From: Prunus persica
Taxonomy: Eukaryota; Streptophyta; Magnoliopsida; Rosales; Rosaceae
Direction: 5' to 3'
Assembly (NCBI RefSeq): GCF_000346465.2
Contig: NC_034011.1
Span: forward strand, 1,965,677-2,029,676
DNA: 64,000 nucleotides
Below, in pieces: positions 22,423 through 34,767 of this stretch. Position 1 is the first letter of the stretch, and every line of letters starts with the position of its first letter. Made by a program: the position numbers and the translations under genes. The notes below the pieces were generated by a model, which was not told the DNA's origin, made no database searches, and saw nothing but the letters and a program-made list of their open reading frames with translations.

Positions 22423-23343
22423 CTGCAAGTGCAATTTGCAAAGAAGACTAGAGAATTTGGTTATAGAGAGATGAATGGAGGAGAACTTTATAGACAAATA
22501 ACAATAGAGACAATATGAGGTCAATATAGGCATGTGATGTGATTGTTTTTGGTCTTTTGGTAAATTAAGCTGATCAGCTATAGTTTCTTTCAACGAAAAG
22601 TCAGCATTAAACAGCTCTGTGTATAATATAAAATAAACACTACACAGACACTGCCGGGAACGGCATTTTTACACGTCGTCGCCATTTGGGGCCATTGACC
22701 CCTAATAAGGACAGACAGACGCGGTGTGGCCTAAAAGTGCAGGCCACGGACAAGCCACCACAGATCCGTTAATTACGTGTATGGCTTGATTTGATAAACT
22801 GGTGATCTTCATCTCTTAATTATTTGCCAGATTACTCTTCTACACCCTATTGTCAAATTACTCTTTTCTTTCAATCCAAGAAACTTACTACACTATTATA
22901 TTCTCTTCACAAACTCTAATGTGAAGTTAATGTGAACTTAGAGTGGTGAAAGACAAGATAACAGAGTGTGAGATGTGATGCTGATGAGTTTTTTATTTAT
23001 TTATTTTTTCTGATGGTTGTGCGTTTAAAGATAGTTTAAAAAGATAGTTGAGTATTCTTAAAAATTATGAATATTTGAAATAAAAGTTAGAATGAACTTA
23101 AAATATAAAATAAATAAATAAATAAAATACGGAGTTTAAATAGAAAAATTCTATAATAATTAGTGAACCCCGAGGCATGGAATTGAACAATATCAACGCA
23201 CAGTTTGTTCAAGTAGTGAACCTCCTATTGGGTGACTAAAACTTTCAACTCCTAATTCATAAGTAACTTATAATAATGAAAGCCGAATATATTAAGGGAT
23301 TGGGTTAGGTGTGTGGGGACAAGAAAGCTGAATTTATTTTTTT

Positions 23344-23419
23344 AATAAACGCTTTGAATTTCTCCTTTTAATAAACGTTTTGAATTTCTCCTTTTAATAA
23401 ACGTTTTGAATTTCTCCTT
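23344..23419. repeat. 26-bp tandem repeat, about three copies
   Basis: The unit AATAAACGTTTTGAATTTCT plus six bases is repeated with one substitution. Confidence 0.9.
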
Positions 23420-23583
23420 GTCTTGGGTCTTCGGGGATAGGGAGTAGAGTCCATTTCCTACAAACCAAATCATTTTGGATTTTCCAATCTTGCGTGTCTC
23501 CGTCTCCATGCGTTTGTGTAAATTTTTGCAAGCTAAAAGCTGGCACACGTACGTATGATGTGGTCAACTAATATAAAAAGAAA

Positions 23584-23687
23584 GAGTGGTGATTTCCCCA
23601 CTCTAATTTTATCTACTTATACTCTATTTTATAATTAAAAAAGGAGTGTAAGTGGATAAAATTGGAGTAGGGAAATCATTACCCAAA
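23584..23687. mobile_element. Fold-back MITE-like element
   Basis: About 40-bp inverted arms (GTGGTGATTTCCCCACTC... at left, ...GAGTAGGGAAATCATTACCC at right) with a short AT-rich loop and no coding capacity. Confidence 0.7.
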
Positions 23688-23811
23688 AGAAAATTTTACT
23701 ATTATACTCTATATAAAAATCTAAATTATAAAAAAAATCATATATGAAATGAATTTTAGAAACACGTTCAAATTCAATTTACAACATAACAAAGAGGCTT
23801 TGAACTTCTTA

Positions 23812-23983
23812 TAAATTACAAAACGGTCATCGATTTCTTAAAATAAGCACAACCTCAAAGCCTCATAATAAAACCCAAAACACTCAATAAATTACTTTGA
23901 TGCCTTATTAAGTGTTTTGGGTTTTTTTTATGAGGTTTTGAAGTTGGGCTTGTTTTAAGAAATTGATGGCAATTTTGTAATTT
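23812..23983. mobile_element. Long hairpin (fold-back element)
   Basis: About 80-bp arms, 23812-23891 and 23904-23983, are inverted and nearly complementary around a loop of about 12 bases. Matching blocks include CGATTTCTTAAAATAAGC with GCTTGTTTTAAGAAATTGAT, and AACCCAAAACACT with AGTGTTTTGGGTT. This could be a MITE or a source of hairpin small RNA. Confidence 0.7.
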
Positions 23984-24999
23984 GAGCCCCTATATTTGGT
24001 ATAATAGTGAATCTCAATAAATTCAATAGGGTTAGCTGTCGTTTTGTAGGTTTGTTTACGAAAATTAAATGATGTAGAATTTATTTATTTATATCACTAG
24101 TGTTAAGAATGAATATATAACTAAATATCTCATAAAAATATCAAGCCCGTCACTAAAAGCGTACAGATCAGCAAGTCAACAATATTGCACCAAGAAAACT
24201 AACAAAAAATAATTGCCTACATATTTTCAAACTTGCACGACTAGATCACAGTGGGAAAAAAAAAAAGCTATAGCCCAAATGGGAAGCCTGAGAAAAAGTG
24301 TACCAAAAACGTGTAACCACCAAAAGAATCATTCAAGTTCCCACCAAGTAACCACTTCAGTTTGAAAATCAAGAGCAAAAATTAACGGTGGGGTTGGTCT
24401 TATTGGTACGTACAGCTGCTAGCTTTATCTTGGCTTGGGACCATTTGGTTTTAATCAAATTTTGCGATCAAATTTCTCTTTCAGTATATGGACTTGTCTT
24501 TGCTTCTGTCATTTCAACTACAACGTGACAAGGATTCACATTAATACGTTAAGGTTTACAATAATTTTGACCTTAATTTACAGATCAATAATCTTAAATT
24601 TAAACCGTTTAATAGTGCGTGTGACCCCATAATATTTGTACATTGTTAAAGAGACATAATGACTCACATGTGGGGGTGACGTATGGGTGAGGGCTAGTGC
24701 TAATGCTAAGGGCCACATACTAGGTTTGTAATGTCAAAAATCAACGTCAGCACTCAACTAGGACCAAAATTTGAGTTGGGTGCTTGTATTATGCCTTTCG
24801 TTTTTATATATATTTTGATTCAATTATCTTCTGATATAAAACTCTATACAAAAACGATCAATTCAACTCGAAACCACGTAGTTTTGAGTACAAGCACGAT
24901 ACAACCACCAAAGACACAAATACAGTACTCATTTTTGACAGAAAATTTATAGCTTTTCCTGGCTTTCTAAGTACAATCCAAATGTTGGTACTTTTTTTC

Positions 25000-26575
25000 A
25001 TCCTCTGTTCCTTTTCACCATCCGCGAGGGTCGGCTCTGCTCTGAGGAATGAAGGGGATCATTGGATCAACACCAATGCCCCGATCGGATGGTGTCTCTT
25101 GGCTCGCAGAGAGGATTTCTTCAATTTATGGACAAAATTGAAAGTTTAATCAGTTTGCCAAAAGCGAACGGGCTTGGTCGAGGCCCTATCTGTAAACTTT
25201 TCTCGGCTCTGATTCATGGTGTTGCGTAGGCGTGCCACTATTGGGTATATAACCAGCCCAATAGATCTGGTGTAGATACTTGTGAATGATTAATGTTGAA
25301 GGAATTTGCGTTTCTCTTTTGGACTTCTTCTCAAGCCATTGTGCTCCGGGGGGGGGGGGGGGGGGGGAGGGTACTGGCCTGGATTGATTCTTTTCTATGA
25401 CTCAATTAAGAGGACTTCAATATTCTTCCCTTCATGAGTGTCAACCGGCAAGTATGAGCAGTACCTGGACAAGTAAGAGAGAAAGAAACCAAGTTCGTGG
25501 TTGGTAAGACCCTATCTGGGTTTTATCAACTATTTCAATATTATTTTGTCCTTAGGCTGGGCTAATAGTTAATTCGGGCCCAGTGGTGCGATTCGAGCCC
25601 AACTCAACTTCTTATCCCTTTTGTCTTTTACTGTTTTATTTGGGCCCCTGTTCCCTTTCGGGCCCGAACGTTAGTTCTTCTGGACTTTTTAAAGGAAAGA
25701 AGGCGGGAATCCAATTTTATTTATTAAAATGATCCGTGATTAATTTTTAGATAATTAAGTGAACTTTACTTGCATAGATTTTCTGCAACTTATATTTAAT
25801 TTGAGCGCAAACTAAATAACAAAAACTTCTTCAATTAATCCATCAATTATCTTTAAATCCAAACTACAAAGTAAAGGTAAGGAGACTGGAGATTTCTCGA
25901 TCCAGCCAAATGATTACATGAATTGAAACAGATTACTTCTTATAAGAAAATCATACCATGGATATGGCAGAGCTACGAGAGATAAACGAAGGAGTTGTCA
26001 ACTAGTTATCTAGAGAGTGAGCATATTGTTATTTTGAAGATTTTCAGGTGTTTTTTGAGACGTTACGTCTAGTTTTGGAGAGAGAGTCCCCTTCTTCTTA
26101 AGTAGACCTTTATTATTTATAGAGGCGGAAGGAGCCTATAATGATGGAAACTGCGATAAGACCTTTGGCTTATGGTTCGAGGTCAGCTGCTGGCTTGTTG
26201 ATCTTAACCAGTTCATAGAGGGAATGATGGAAGGCTTCTGGCAAGAACCGTCAGTTTTCTTTGTGAGGCTTCAATACGGTTTGTTTTCTTGCTAAGAGAG
26301 AAGGAGGTCAAGTCGTATTAAATGTGATAATCCCTTTCAGCCTTCCACGTGGCCCTAGAAAACACGTTTACCGATTTCTTAACCTGTAGTGCAAAACAAT
26401 GATATGATTTTTGCAATTTGGGCCTTCTCATTGATTTACTCAAAAAGCCCGTTAGAAAAAGATGATTTTTATAGAAACGACAACGTTACTGGGCCTGACC
26501 CTATCTTTAAAATATTCTTTTAGCCCTTTAGACTATTTTTGGTCCGTTTACCAAAACTGGGTATAAACACCAACA
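25000..26575 (-). repeat. Probable LTR remnant (minus strand)
   Basis: The minus strand from 26575 begins TGTTGGTGTTTATACCCAG, a start seen in plant gypsy-type LTRs. A TATA-like CTATAAATA lies near 26110-26120 on the same strand. Base composition is richer in GC than the flanks. The left end and a target duplication could not be fixed. Confidence 0.4.
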
Positions 26576-27067
26576 AAAGCCAAATTAAATTGGAAATTAT
26601 AACTCAATCTCAATGTTTGATTCCTCAAGCTAGCTAGATATCTGCAAATTAAGCAATTTTTGAAACTTGTGTAAAGTTGATATCAACATTCATCAATTTG
26701 AGCAATGAACAAAACCAAGACTCAGTTGGGGGACAAAACCAAGTTTACAAACTATTCCTAACCATCCCCCAAAATGCATCATGTTGAAATATACACTTTA
26801 CCTGAGGTTGGCTTTGTAGTCTCCCGTGAACAATTTCCAATAACCATTTTTTTTCCTCTTTCTCAAATCTGCTTCTCCAATAATGAACTAGCTAAACTGC
26901 CTTGAACAACTTTAGGGCCCAGGCTTCATGAGATTAATTTTGAAGTAAGTCTATTAACAAATATTGGGCAGCTTTGGGAGAGACAGAGAAAAACATTTAA
27001 TGGAATGACTCAATCTGTGTCTCCCATATGCTTGCTTACATGATATTGATCAAAATGCAAATCACCA

Positions 27068-30000
27068 TCAAAAGTCGGTCAACCTGCGAGAAGCTGCAAG
27101 ATCCTCTTTCGCGCTGCTCATGGCACTCGAGTGACGAGACGCCCCAAGACCAAGATCCTCTCTCATGTTCATACTAGAGCGCTGAACTAACCGCACTAAC
27201 TGTTGCACCACCTCTGACATAGGTGGCCGGAATTCAGGCTCCCGCTGTAGATACAAATTAAGGAATGAAAATGTCAGTCAAGGACAATCTTCTGTCATTT
27301 CCCAGTACTCAATATAAAAGCGTAAATGCATAGGTGAACCAATACTTGCAGAAACAGCCTTTTTTTTTTTTTTATAATTTATTTATAATTCTTATGGAAT
27401 TGTTGATAATACCGTTCGAATGATGTTATTTGTACCACATTTATTGAGTAACTTGCTGACAGCCTCTCTGTTGCAGAGAGACTGTTAATAAATGTGGTAC
27501 AAATAGCAGCACTCTTACAGTTCTAGATGCCCAAAGCCAAGCCTAACCAGAGCCCCTATAAATGCTACATTTTCCTATATAGGTAGGTATGTGTGTGTAT
27601 TTTTGGGTGTGTAGAAATCACCTGAACACAGAGGGCAATGATGTCAGCAAACCGTGAGACTGACTTGGGAGGGTAGAGTCCACGGAGAGCAGGATCCACC
27701 ATTTCTGACAAGGCATCGAGATCATGGAGCTGTGGGGTTGCCCACCGGACAAGGCACTGCTCCACAGGTGGTTTTGAACTAACGAAAGGAAACAAAAATA
27801 ATGGTTAAGACTGGCAAGACATTGACAAGGTTTGTGAATAAAAGGCAGAGAGAGACGCCAATGTAACTCACCTGTCAACCGGCATACGACCTGTCAATAA
27901 CTCCAACATGACTACCCCAAAACTGTAAACATCACTCTTTGCTGTATAGGCTGATGGCTTTGTGCATTCTGGAGCATTGTATCCCATCCCAAGGTTTTGG
28001 CTAGTTCGCTGAAAAGAATACATTGCACCGTTCAGGTTGTTATCTTGAAAAGAACATATAAGAAATTGATCCTATAAACACAATGATTCACTGAGTTTTA
28101 AGAGAATGCAATTAACCTGATGGAAGATTGCCAAGCCATAATCGCAGAGACGAGGATTGAGTTCGATGTCAAGCAAAATATTAGATGATTTGATGTTCTT
28201 GTGAACTGTGGATGGAGAGCAGCCTTCATGGAGGTACCTGAAAACAGTTCACAGAGAGTTGATTTCAATGACCACAAGAAACCCTGGTAAATCAAAACCG
28301 TTGATTTGCTCGATTCAGATCACTAAACATATTGGCTAATGAGGTTGATAGAAAAATGTATGAGCAATTTCAGGAGTAGGATTTATAGTCACTTACTCAA
28401 CAGCCCGGGCAGTGCCTAAAGCAATTCTGACTCTTGTGTTCCAAGTTAGGGGATTACTGTAGTCATCTGACATGTGTAAGAATTCATGAAGCGAGCCATT
28501 CCTGAAGTACTCGTAAATTAACATGTTATGCCCGTGTTCTGAACAATAACCAACAAGTTCGGCGATGTTGGCATTGCGAATCTTGGAGATATTTACAACA
28601 ATGTCAGAAAATTCTTGTGGCGCTGAGCCTTGAAACAGTGAGGAGTCAATCTTTTTCACAGCCAAAACCTGACATGCATATGGCATAAGAACTGTGAATA
28701 AAAATTGAGAGACACCTCTTAATAATAAGATAGGCCTATCTCTAACTCCGGTTGATAAAGATATTCACATCAGTAATTCCAAATGAAGTTTTATGCTAGG
28801 ACTTATGTTTAAACACAAATTATAACATGAACCAGTAGAAGATTTGGTGGTGAGTAGCAACTATATAGTAGTCGAAAATTATACCTTCCCATCATCATAT
28901 TTAGCCCTATAGACACGTCCAATGGTACCCTGTCCAAGAAGGCGAGCGGGTGCAAAGTTAGCAGTAGCAACCTGCAAATCTGCCAAAGCGTAATTCGTAG
29001 CTTTTACAGAGGTGCTTCTTCTGGCAAAGGATTGCAAACGTCCAGAAAGTGACTTAAAACCAATTGATGGAGATTTTGAAACAGGCTTTATGTCAATTGA
29101 AACGGCTCCAGGATCTGTCACTGGCATATCATCTAGTTAGTAGAAAGTTAATAAACATTTGTAAAGTGACAGATATTAAAAAGCCAGTTGATACATTATT
29201 TTGACTACATGACCAATGGGGCAGGAACCTAGACTTGGGGGCCAAGAAATAATATCAGGTGGAAAGCTCATCACATACACATTGAGTTACATTGCTAGCA
29301 GATTTACAGTAGTTAAATTCTATGTGAGTGTTGCAGAATTTCATTAGAACAGCTTAAAATCCAAATAAATTAGCAAAGAAAATCCAAATAAGAATATAAC
29401 AAACTTTATCAGAAACTCATAATCAAAGATATTTCGAAGACAATTCTAACAAAATTTTCCATCAAAAAAATTTCTGAATGAAGAAATTACCTTTATTTCT
29501 GAATGAAGAATTCAGTTCTCTAGATAATTCCTTAGATGAATAGGAGGCACCAAAGGATTTACGATGGCTAAGCCTGTCATCATCAAGGAGGTGTGAAGTA
29601 GAAGAACGTCTTCTTCTTGAAAAAAGGGCAATTATAATTGCAAGCACCAACAATACGGCCAGAGCTATCCCAGCTATGGTTAATCCGGTGGCTACAGAAG
29701 ACTTCCCCCCACCACTCTGTGAGGAAGACCCTCCTCCTCTATTACGGCGTGCACCAGGGGGAGAAGGTGGAGATGGTCCAGACGACCAAGAATTTCCTCC
29801 AGACCTTCAGTTAGATAATAAAAAAAGTCAGAAGCAAATCATTAAGAGCTTCATCCTTGACATTGATCTTTGAAAAGGATACTCACTTTATGTTTATACC
29901 CTTCAACTCGTTAGGGATCCAGCCAGAAAAGCGGTTGTTTTCAATATTCCTGCCAACATGATAATGAATTCGTTGAGTGAAAACAACTACTAACTCTAAC

Positions 30001-32494
30001 GGGTACATACAGAACTATCATTTATAGAACAAAATCTAGCTCAAGTATACTTACAGGTCCTCAACGGGAGTGTACACAAGTAGAGTGATTTGACCAGTAA
30101 ATTGATTGTTCTGCAGATTCCTGCATGGAGACATAGAGGACTTAGCAATCAGCAACCTTGGACACACATGCAGCTTTAAATTTTATTGATTCTTACAATT
30201 TTTTCAGGCTTGAGAGCTTTCCAAAACTCTGAGGCAAGTTGCCAGTCATTGAGTTGTACGATAAATCCCTGCAAGCCATTTCATGATATATGAGTTAATC
30301 AATAATCCTTCAAGTACAGCACATATCTATGTCATATCTAAATACAAGAATAGCTATCTAATTCAAAAATGGCATTACCACTGGTCACATTCTTTCATGG
30401 CAATCAGGGTACGAATAGTATTTCCAAAGCTTAAGAGCCCAATGAGGGGTAATGGACAGTAGAAGCCATTTACAAAAGTTCAAGAGGAGTTTAAGTTTGT
30501 ATTACAGTAAGCGACATAAAAAACACACATGAAACCTTGGTGCTAGCTAGACTCAAATACCCTAGCTTCTTGAAAAGAAAATGTACAATAGTGAAAAACA
30601 CCAACCAAAAAAAAAACGAAGAGTACAACCTTTAATGCAAAGTTAGAATAACTTACAGCACTTTGAGTTTAGTAAGTTTCCCAAACATATCAGTCAACTG
30701 TCCATTGAGCTTGTTACGACCAAGATTTCTGCATTTACCCACAAATTTGTGAGAAATGGGAGTGGCTCCTTACAAGATTATGCTAACACAAGAACAAGTT
30801 CTACTTACAGAGTTTCAAGGTCAGACATCTGAGATATTGAATATGGCACAGTATTTGTGAAGCCATTTTGAGAAAGATCTCTGCAGATCAACGGAATTAG
30901 ATTAGTATTGACAATGATGGAAATAAACTGAGGTCTGATTGTTGGATAAAGTCATTGTAACAAATAAGTATAGCAAGACGAAATAATAAACTGTCAATCT
31001 GCAGGAAATAAACAAGAGTTTATGGCCTCACACGTATTAAATTCATCGAAGTATTTGTCTGCAGACTTACATGTACTTTGCATTAGGAGGCAGTTGGTAC
31101 GGTATATCGCCATTGAGGTTGTTCTTGCTTAAATCACTGTACTATGACGAACAAATGCATATCCTTCAGATTATGAGCTTTGAAAACAAAAATATGTATA
31201 AAAAAAGAAAAGCCTATTCTAATGAACTGGTCCTTACAAGCGAGTGACAGACGTTAAGCTTGCAAGCTGGTAGCCCATTGATCCACTGAGCCCAAGGTCA
31301 GAAAGATCTCTGCATAAAATTTAGAAAACAGGTTGAACTTGTACATTTTAGGCATATATCTTGTAAATAATGGAACTGTTCGCTCTCTTCACCATAAATT
31401 GGGATAATGCAAGTATATATGTATGTAAGAAATGAGAAATACATTTCAGTTACAGATGAGCCTGAGCATTTTATCCCTTTCCAGGAATCGCCGCAAGGGT
31501 CACCTCCACTTGATTTCCAACCACTTAGTTTCGAACGAGAGTTTATGCTGTTATACATCACATTAAGGGAAGAGACTGCAAGGCACAGTAAAACATCAGA
31601 ATATTTAAGTACTTATCTTTTTCATGGAGGAAAATGGAAATATGATGTAGATGGTACAGTGGTACAGAAAAATAAGTAAACATTCAAATGAAACTCGTGT
31701 CATGAAGGTGCTCAAAAACTGCCTTAACAGACGAGAAAAAATTCTGATGAAACTTGTAATACAGTGGTATAGACAAAGAAAAAACAAATATTCAAATGAA
31801 ACTTCTGACATTAAACTGAGTATTTGAATAGAATGTTCCAATTTGTTGATTTCTGTTTATCTTCATAAGACCATTTAAGGACATGTAAAGGTGACAGGCC
31901 TGAGAATTACAAATTAGAAATGTTTCAAGGAAGCTCAAAATCAGGACAGTAGATGCCTAGCTAGAAGCCATTATGAAAATTGTTAACAAACTGACTTGGC
32001 ATTTCTGAAATTTTGCCAAGGGTTGAGAGCTTTCCTTTTTTCTTTTTTTCTTTTTTTTCAATTGATTATATGAGGAACATCTCTCACAGATGAAAATTTC
32101 GCCTGATAATGTTGTAATTCCAGTCATCTACTTTATATAAAAATAAAATTAAAAAAGCAGGATTGATATATGGTTCAAATAAATTTTTTTATTTAACAAG
32201 AAATTATCATTGGATCGTAAAATGTGTAATCTCACTTCCTCATAGATATACCTTACCTCCCAGTAATCTTAATTTATATAGATATTCTCTCTCAGGATCA
32301 AATTGAACCGTCATAAAAAGATTGAAGCTATACATTTAAAATCTAAACACAAGAAACTACACATATTACACATACATTAGACTAGAAAATCAGATATGCT
32401 TACCATCTTGGGAATTGGTCTTGGAATAAACCCCAGTTGTGAAGAACCCATATAAAAAAACCCACAACACCAGAATGTTGTGGAAGTGGATCAT
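27068..32494 (-). CDS. SRF4: STRUBBELIG-receptor family LRR receptor-like (pseudo)kinase
   Basis: A plasma-membrane receptor-like kinase of the SRF family. Sixteen exons give 710 residues: 32404-32494, 31443-31575, 31238-31309, 31071-31136, 30809-30880, 30657-30728, 30197-30268, 30055-30120, 29887-29949, 29491-29804, 28885-29132, 28397-28668, 28117-28237, 27872-28008, 27622-27778 and 27068-27244. A signal peptide (1 to about 24) is followed by the SRF N-terminal region with [12 protein letters not shown], six to seven LRRs with one 63-72 bp exon per repeat (DLSxNxxxG), a Pro/Ser-rich stretch, a membrane segment at about 275-297, and a kinase domain at about 405-670. The ATP lysine (AVKK, 428) is present, but HRD is replaced by HKN (526-528) and DFG by DYG (546-548). 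It is therefore predicted catalytically impaired, as is known for STRUBBELIG. The symbol rests mainly on gene order shared with Arabidopsis. Confidence 0.93.
27421..27511. mobile_element. Small MITE in the last intron of the receptor gene
   Basis: The arms GTTATTTGTACCACATTTAT (27425) and AATAAATGTGGTACAAATAG (27487) are inverted. An inner stem, ACAGCCTCTCTG with CAGAGAGACTGT, extends the hairpin. It lies wholly inside intron 27245-27621. Confidence 0.75.
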
Positions 32495-34767
32495 CCTTTC
32501 AAAGCACAAAAAGAGAAGCAAAACCCAGAAAGCAAAAACAAAATTTTATAAATTAAAAAAAAAAAATCAAAATAAAAGGGTGGTGGGTTATGGGTTTTGA
32601 AACAGAAAAAGAAGAGGAGGATTTTTGGGTGAAGATGTTGATTGATTGATTAAGGTAAAAAAAAGAGCAGGCATTCTAAACTTTATATTTTCTTGTTTTG
32701 TGTTTTCTTGTATGTTTTTTGTTGGTGAATGTTGTTGTTAGTGGGGTGTTTCTTGGGTTGGTTTTCTGAGAGAGATGATATGAGTTGGCTAAAATTAGAG
32801 AGGAAGAGGAAAGAAGATGTATTAGCATTAACAATGTACAGTTAAAAATCGTTAAGAAAGACAGCATTTGCAACAGTCTCAGCGAAACGTGAGGACCAAA
32901 TGAGAGCCTCCCGAGAGACCCAACGTTTTTCCGCCTCTTTCAACTGTTTTTCAAATGCCCAGCTGGATTTTTACCCATCATACCCTTTTGCTGCCTGTTT
33001 CATTTTTGTGTACAACTGTTATATACACCCCTCTCCCAAAAAGAATAAATATATATTCACCTTTTTTATATACAATCTCTGTATACAACTATCCTTTCAC
33101 AACCAACTTTATCTTATTAGCTGTTGTCAGGAGGCGGTTATACACATGAATTTCTTCTCATAGCAAATGGTCATGTGACTAAAATGTGAGCAATTCCGCA
33201 TAAAAACGACCTTATATCTAACCAATGCGAAAAATGTAAACCGTATATATAGCCACATAGAATTTGGTCAAATGAAGAAAATTGCAATAGCTTCCACAAT
33301 AAGTAAATATTATCAGTTTTACTAAAGTGGTACCTAATTCCTTTCCCAAAAAATAAATGGTACCTAATTTGTGTGTTTAAATGACGGAGGCCAAACCAAC
33401 TAATTCTTACTCTCCTGTAATTTTTTGCTTTTCCAATGTTCGAATATCCCAGGTTTCGAATCCCCTTTAACGTTGATTTTATAAATTAATAAAAAAATTA
33501 AAAAAAAGAAGGAAGCTATGCCGGTCACGATCCCTCTCCATTGAAGAAATTATTATGTCCAAAGATGATTTGTTCAGCATAAAAGCAGAAATATGCAGAT
33601 GTGAAATTTCGTATGCGGGTGGGAGAGAACCAAATTTTCTAATCCTTTTCCAAAATAAATTATGCGCGCATTCTTTTCGATTCCATGAGAGGTGGGAGTG
33701 AGTTTTGACGGCAACAAGAAAGTTTTGTTGCACACAGAAATAATGATGTCAATGCTCTCAGAACACAATATTAAATCAGATCAACTAGAGTGAGGACCAG
33801 ATTTGGGCTGAACTCTAAACTTATCGATAAACATAGACTTTTTGACTTTGAACGTTCTAAGTAGTAGCTTTTGAGGTACAAAGAAAGAAGAGGAAAACCA
33901 AGGAGACTAAGGTACCGAACCATTCCTAACATAATGAGTACCATATGCAGATTTGGCCATAAAATGATAAAATGAAACGACCTTCCTTTGATGAAATTGC
34001 AAGCAGATGGGGCATCTGTTAGTGTTATGCTGCCAGCAAACAATAGCCCTTTCTATTATCTAAGGTCGAGTTCCTTCGTGTAGAGAGGGCATCGATTACA
34101 AAGTCTATGCACTTTGAGCCAATTGCCTGACTGGTGAGGTGCCGGGTCTAATTTCCAGTGGATAAGTGTAATTCACCAAGAAGAAATAGTCTAGAACAAT
34201 TTTACATTATTAGGATATCAACGCATATCCTCAAGGTAATAATTAATACACAAAATGAAGGATGTAAGTACGGTACTCACATACATATAAACATCATGGT
34301 CCAAACGCCTTACCCATGCCAGTGGTTCTGAGAACTTCTAAAGCAGCTTTGAGTTCATTGCAGGAAGTCTGAGTTATCATACAGGAGTAATGAATTCTTC
34401 TGCCCAACTGCAGCCACACACACCATTACACTCTGTAACCCACAAGAGTTCATATAACGACTAGTTTCCAGGACTAAAACTTAAAAAGTGCACCAGAATC
34501 AATAAGCCTTTCCTCTTTATCAGTGTGAAATCCAATTGCTAGGCTTCAGAATGTTATTCTGGTAAAAGGGTAGCAGATATGTACGAAATTTGGAAGGCGT
34601 GATGTACAGAAAATCATTAAGGAGGAACTAACCCCCTACCCTTTCCTCCATTTCTCATTTTTGCAAAAGTAGTGTAGTGGTCGGTCTTCTTGGTAGATGG
34701 GCCGTGTCTATAATTTATACAACAAAACTTTACATGGCCTTCCAAATTAGTTGTGATGCCAACGAGG
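32495..34767. other. Upstream region of the receptor gene and 3' region of the START gene
   Basis: The first few hundred bases are the receptor gene's 5' leader and promoter, with a short GATT repeat at 32638-32650. The rest is AT-rich with no supported gene; the part near 34300-34767 is probably 3' untranslated sequence of the next gene. Confidence 0.5.

Larger units (their letters stand above)
22420..27067. other. Intergenic region with repeats, no gene seen
   Basis: No frame here resembles a protein I know. It contains the tandem repeat at 23344, two fold-back elements at 23584 and 23812, a 20-base G run at 25348-25367 and an LTR-like remnant ending at 26575. Confidence 0.6.

Noticed and set aside
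23329..26575. A 3.2-kb LTR bounded by AAAGC repeats at 23324-23328 and 26576-26580
   Set aside because: A 5-bp match over 3 kb is likely by chance, and the stretch contains unrelated fold-back elements. Only the right edge was kept, at low confidence.
33420..33490. tRNA-like GGTTTCGAATCCCC stretch
   Set aside because: It resembles a T-loop box only. No acceptor or anticodon arm can be formed around it.
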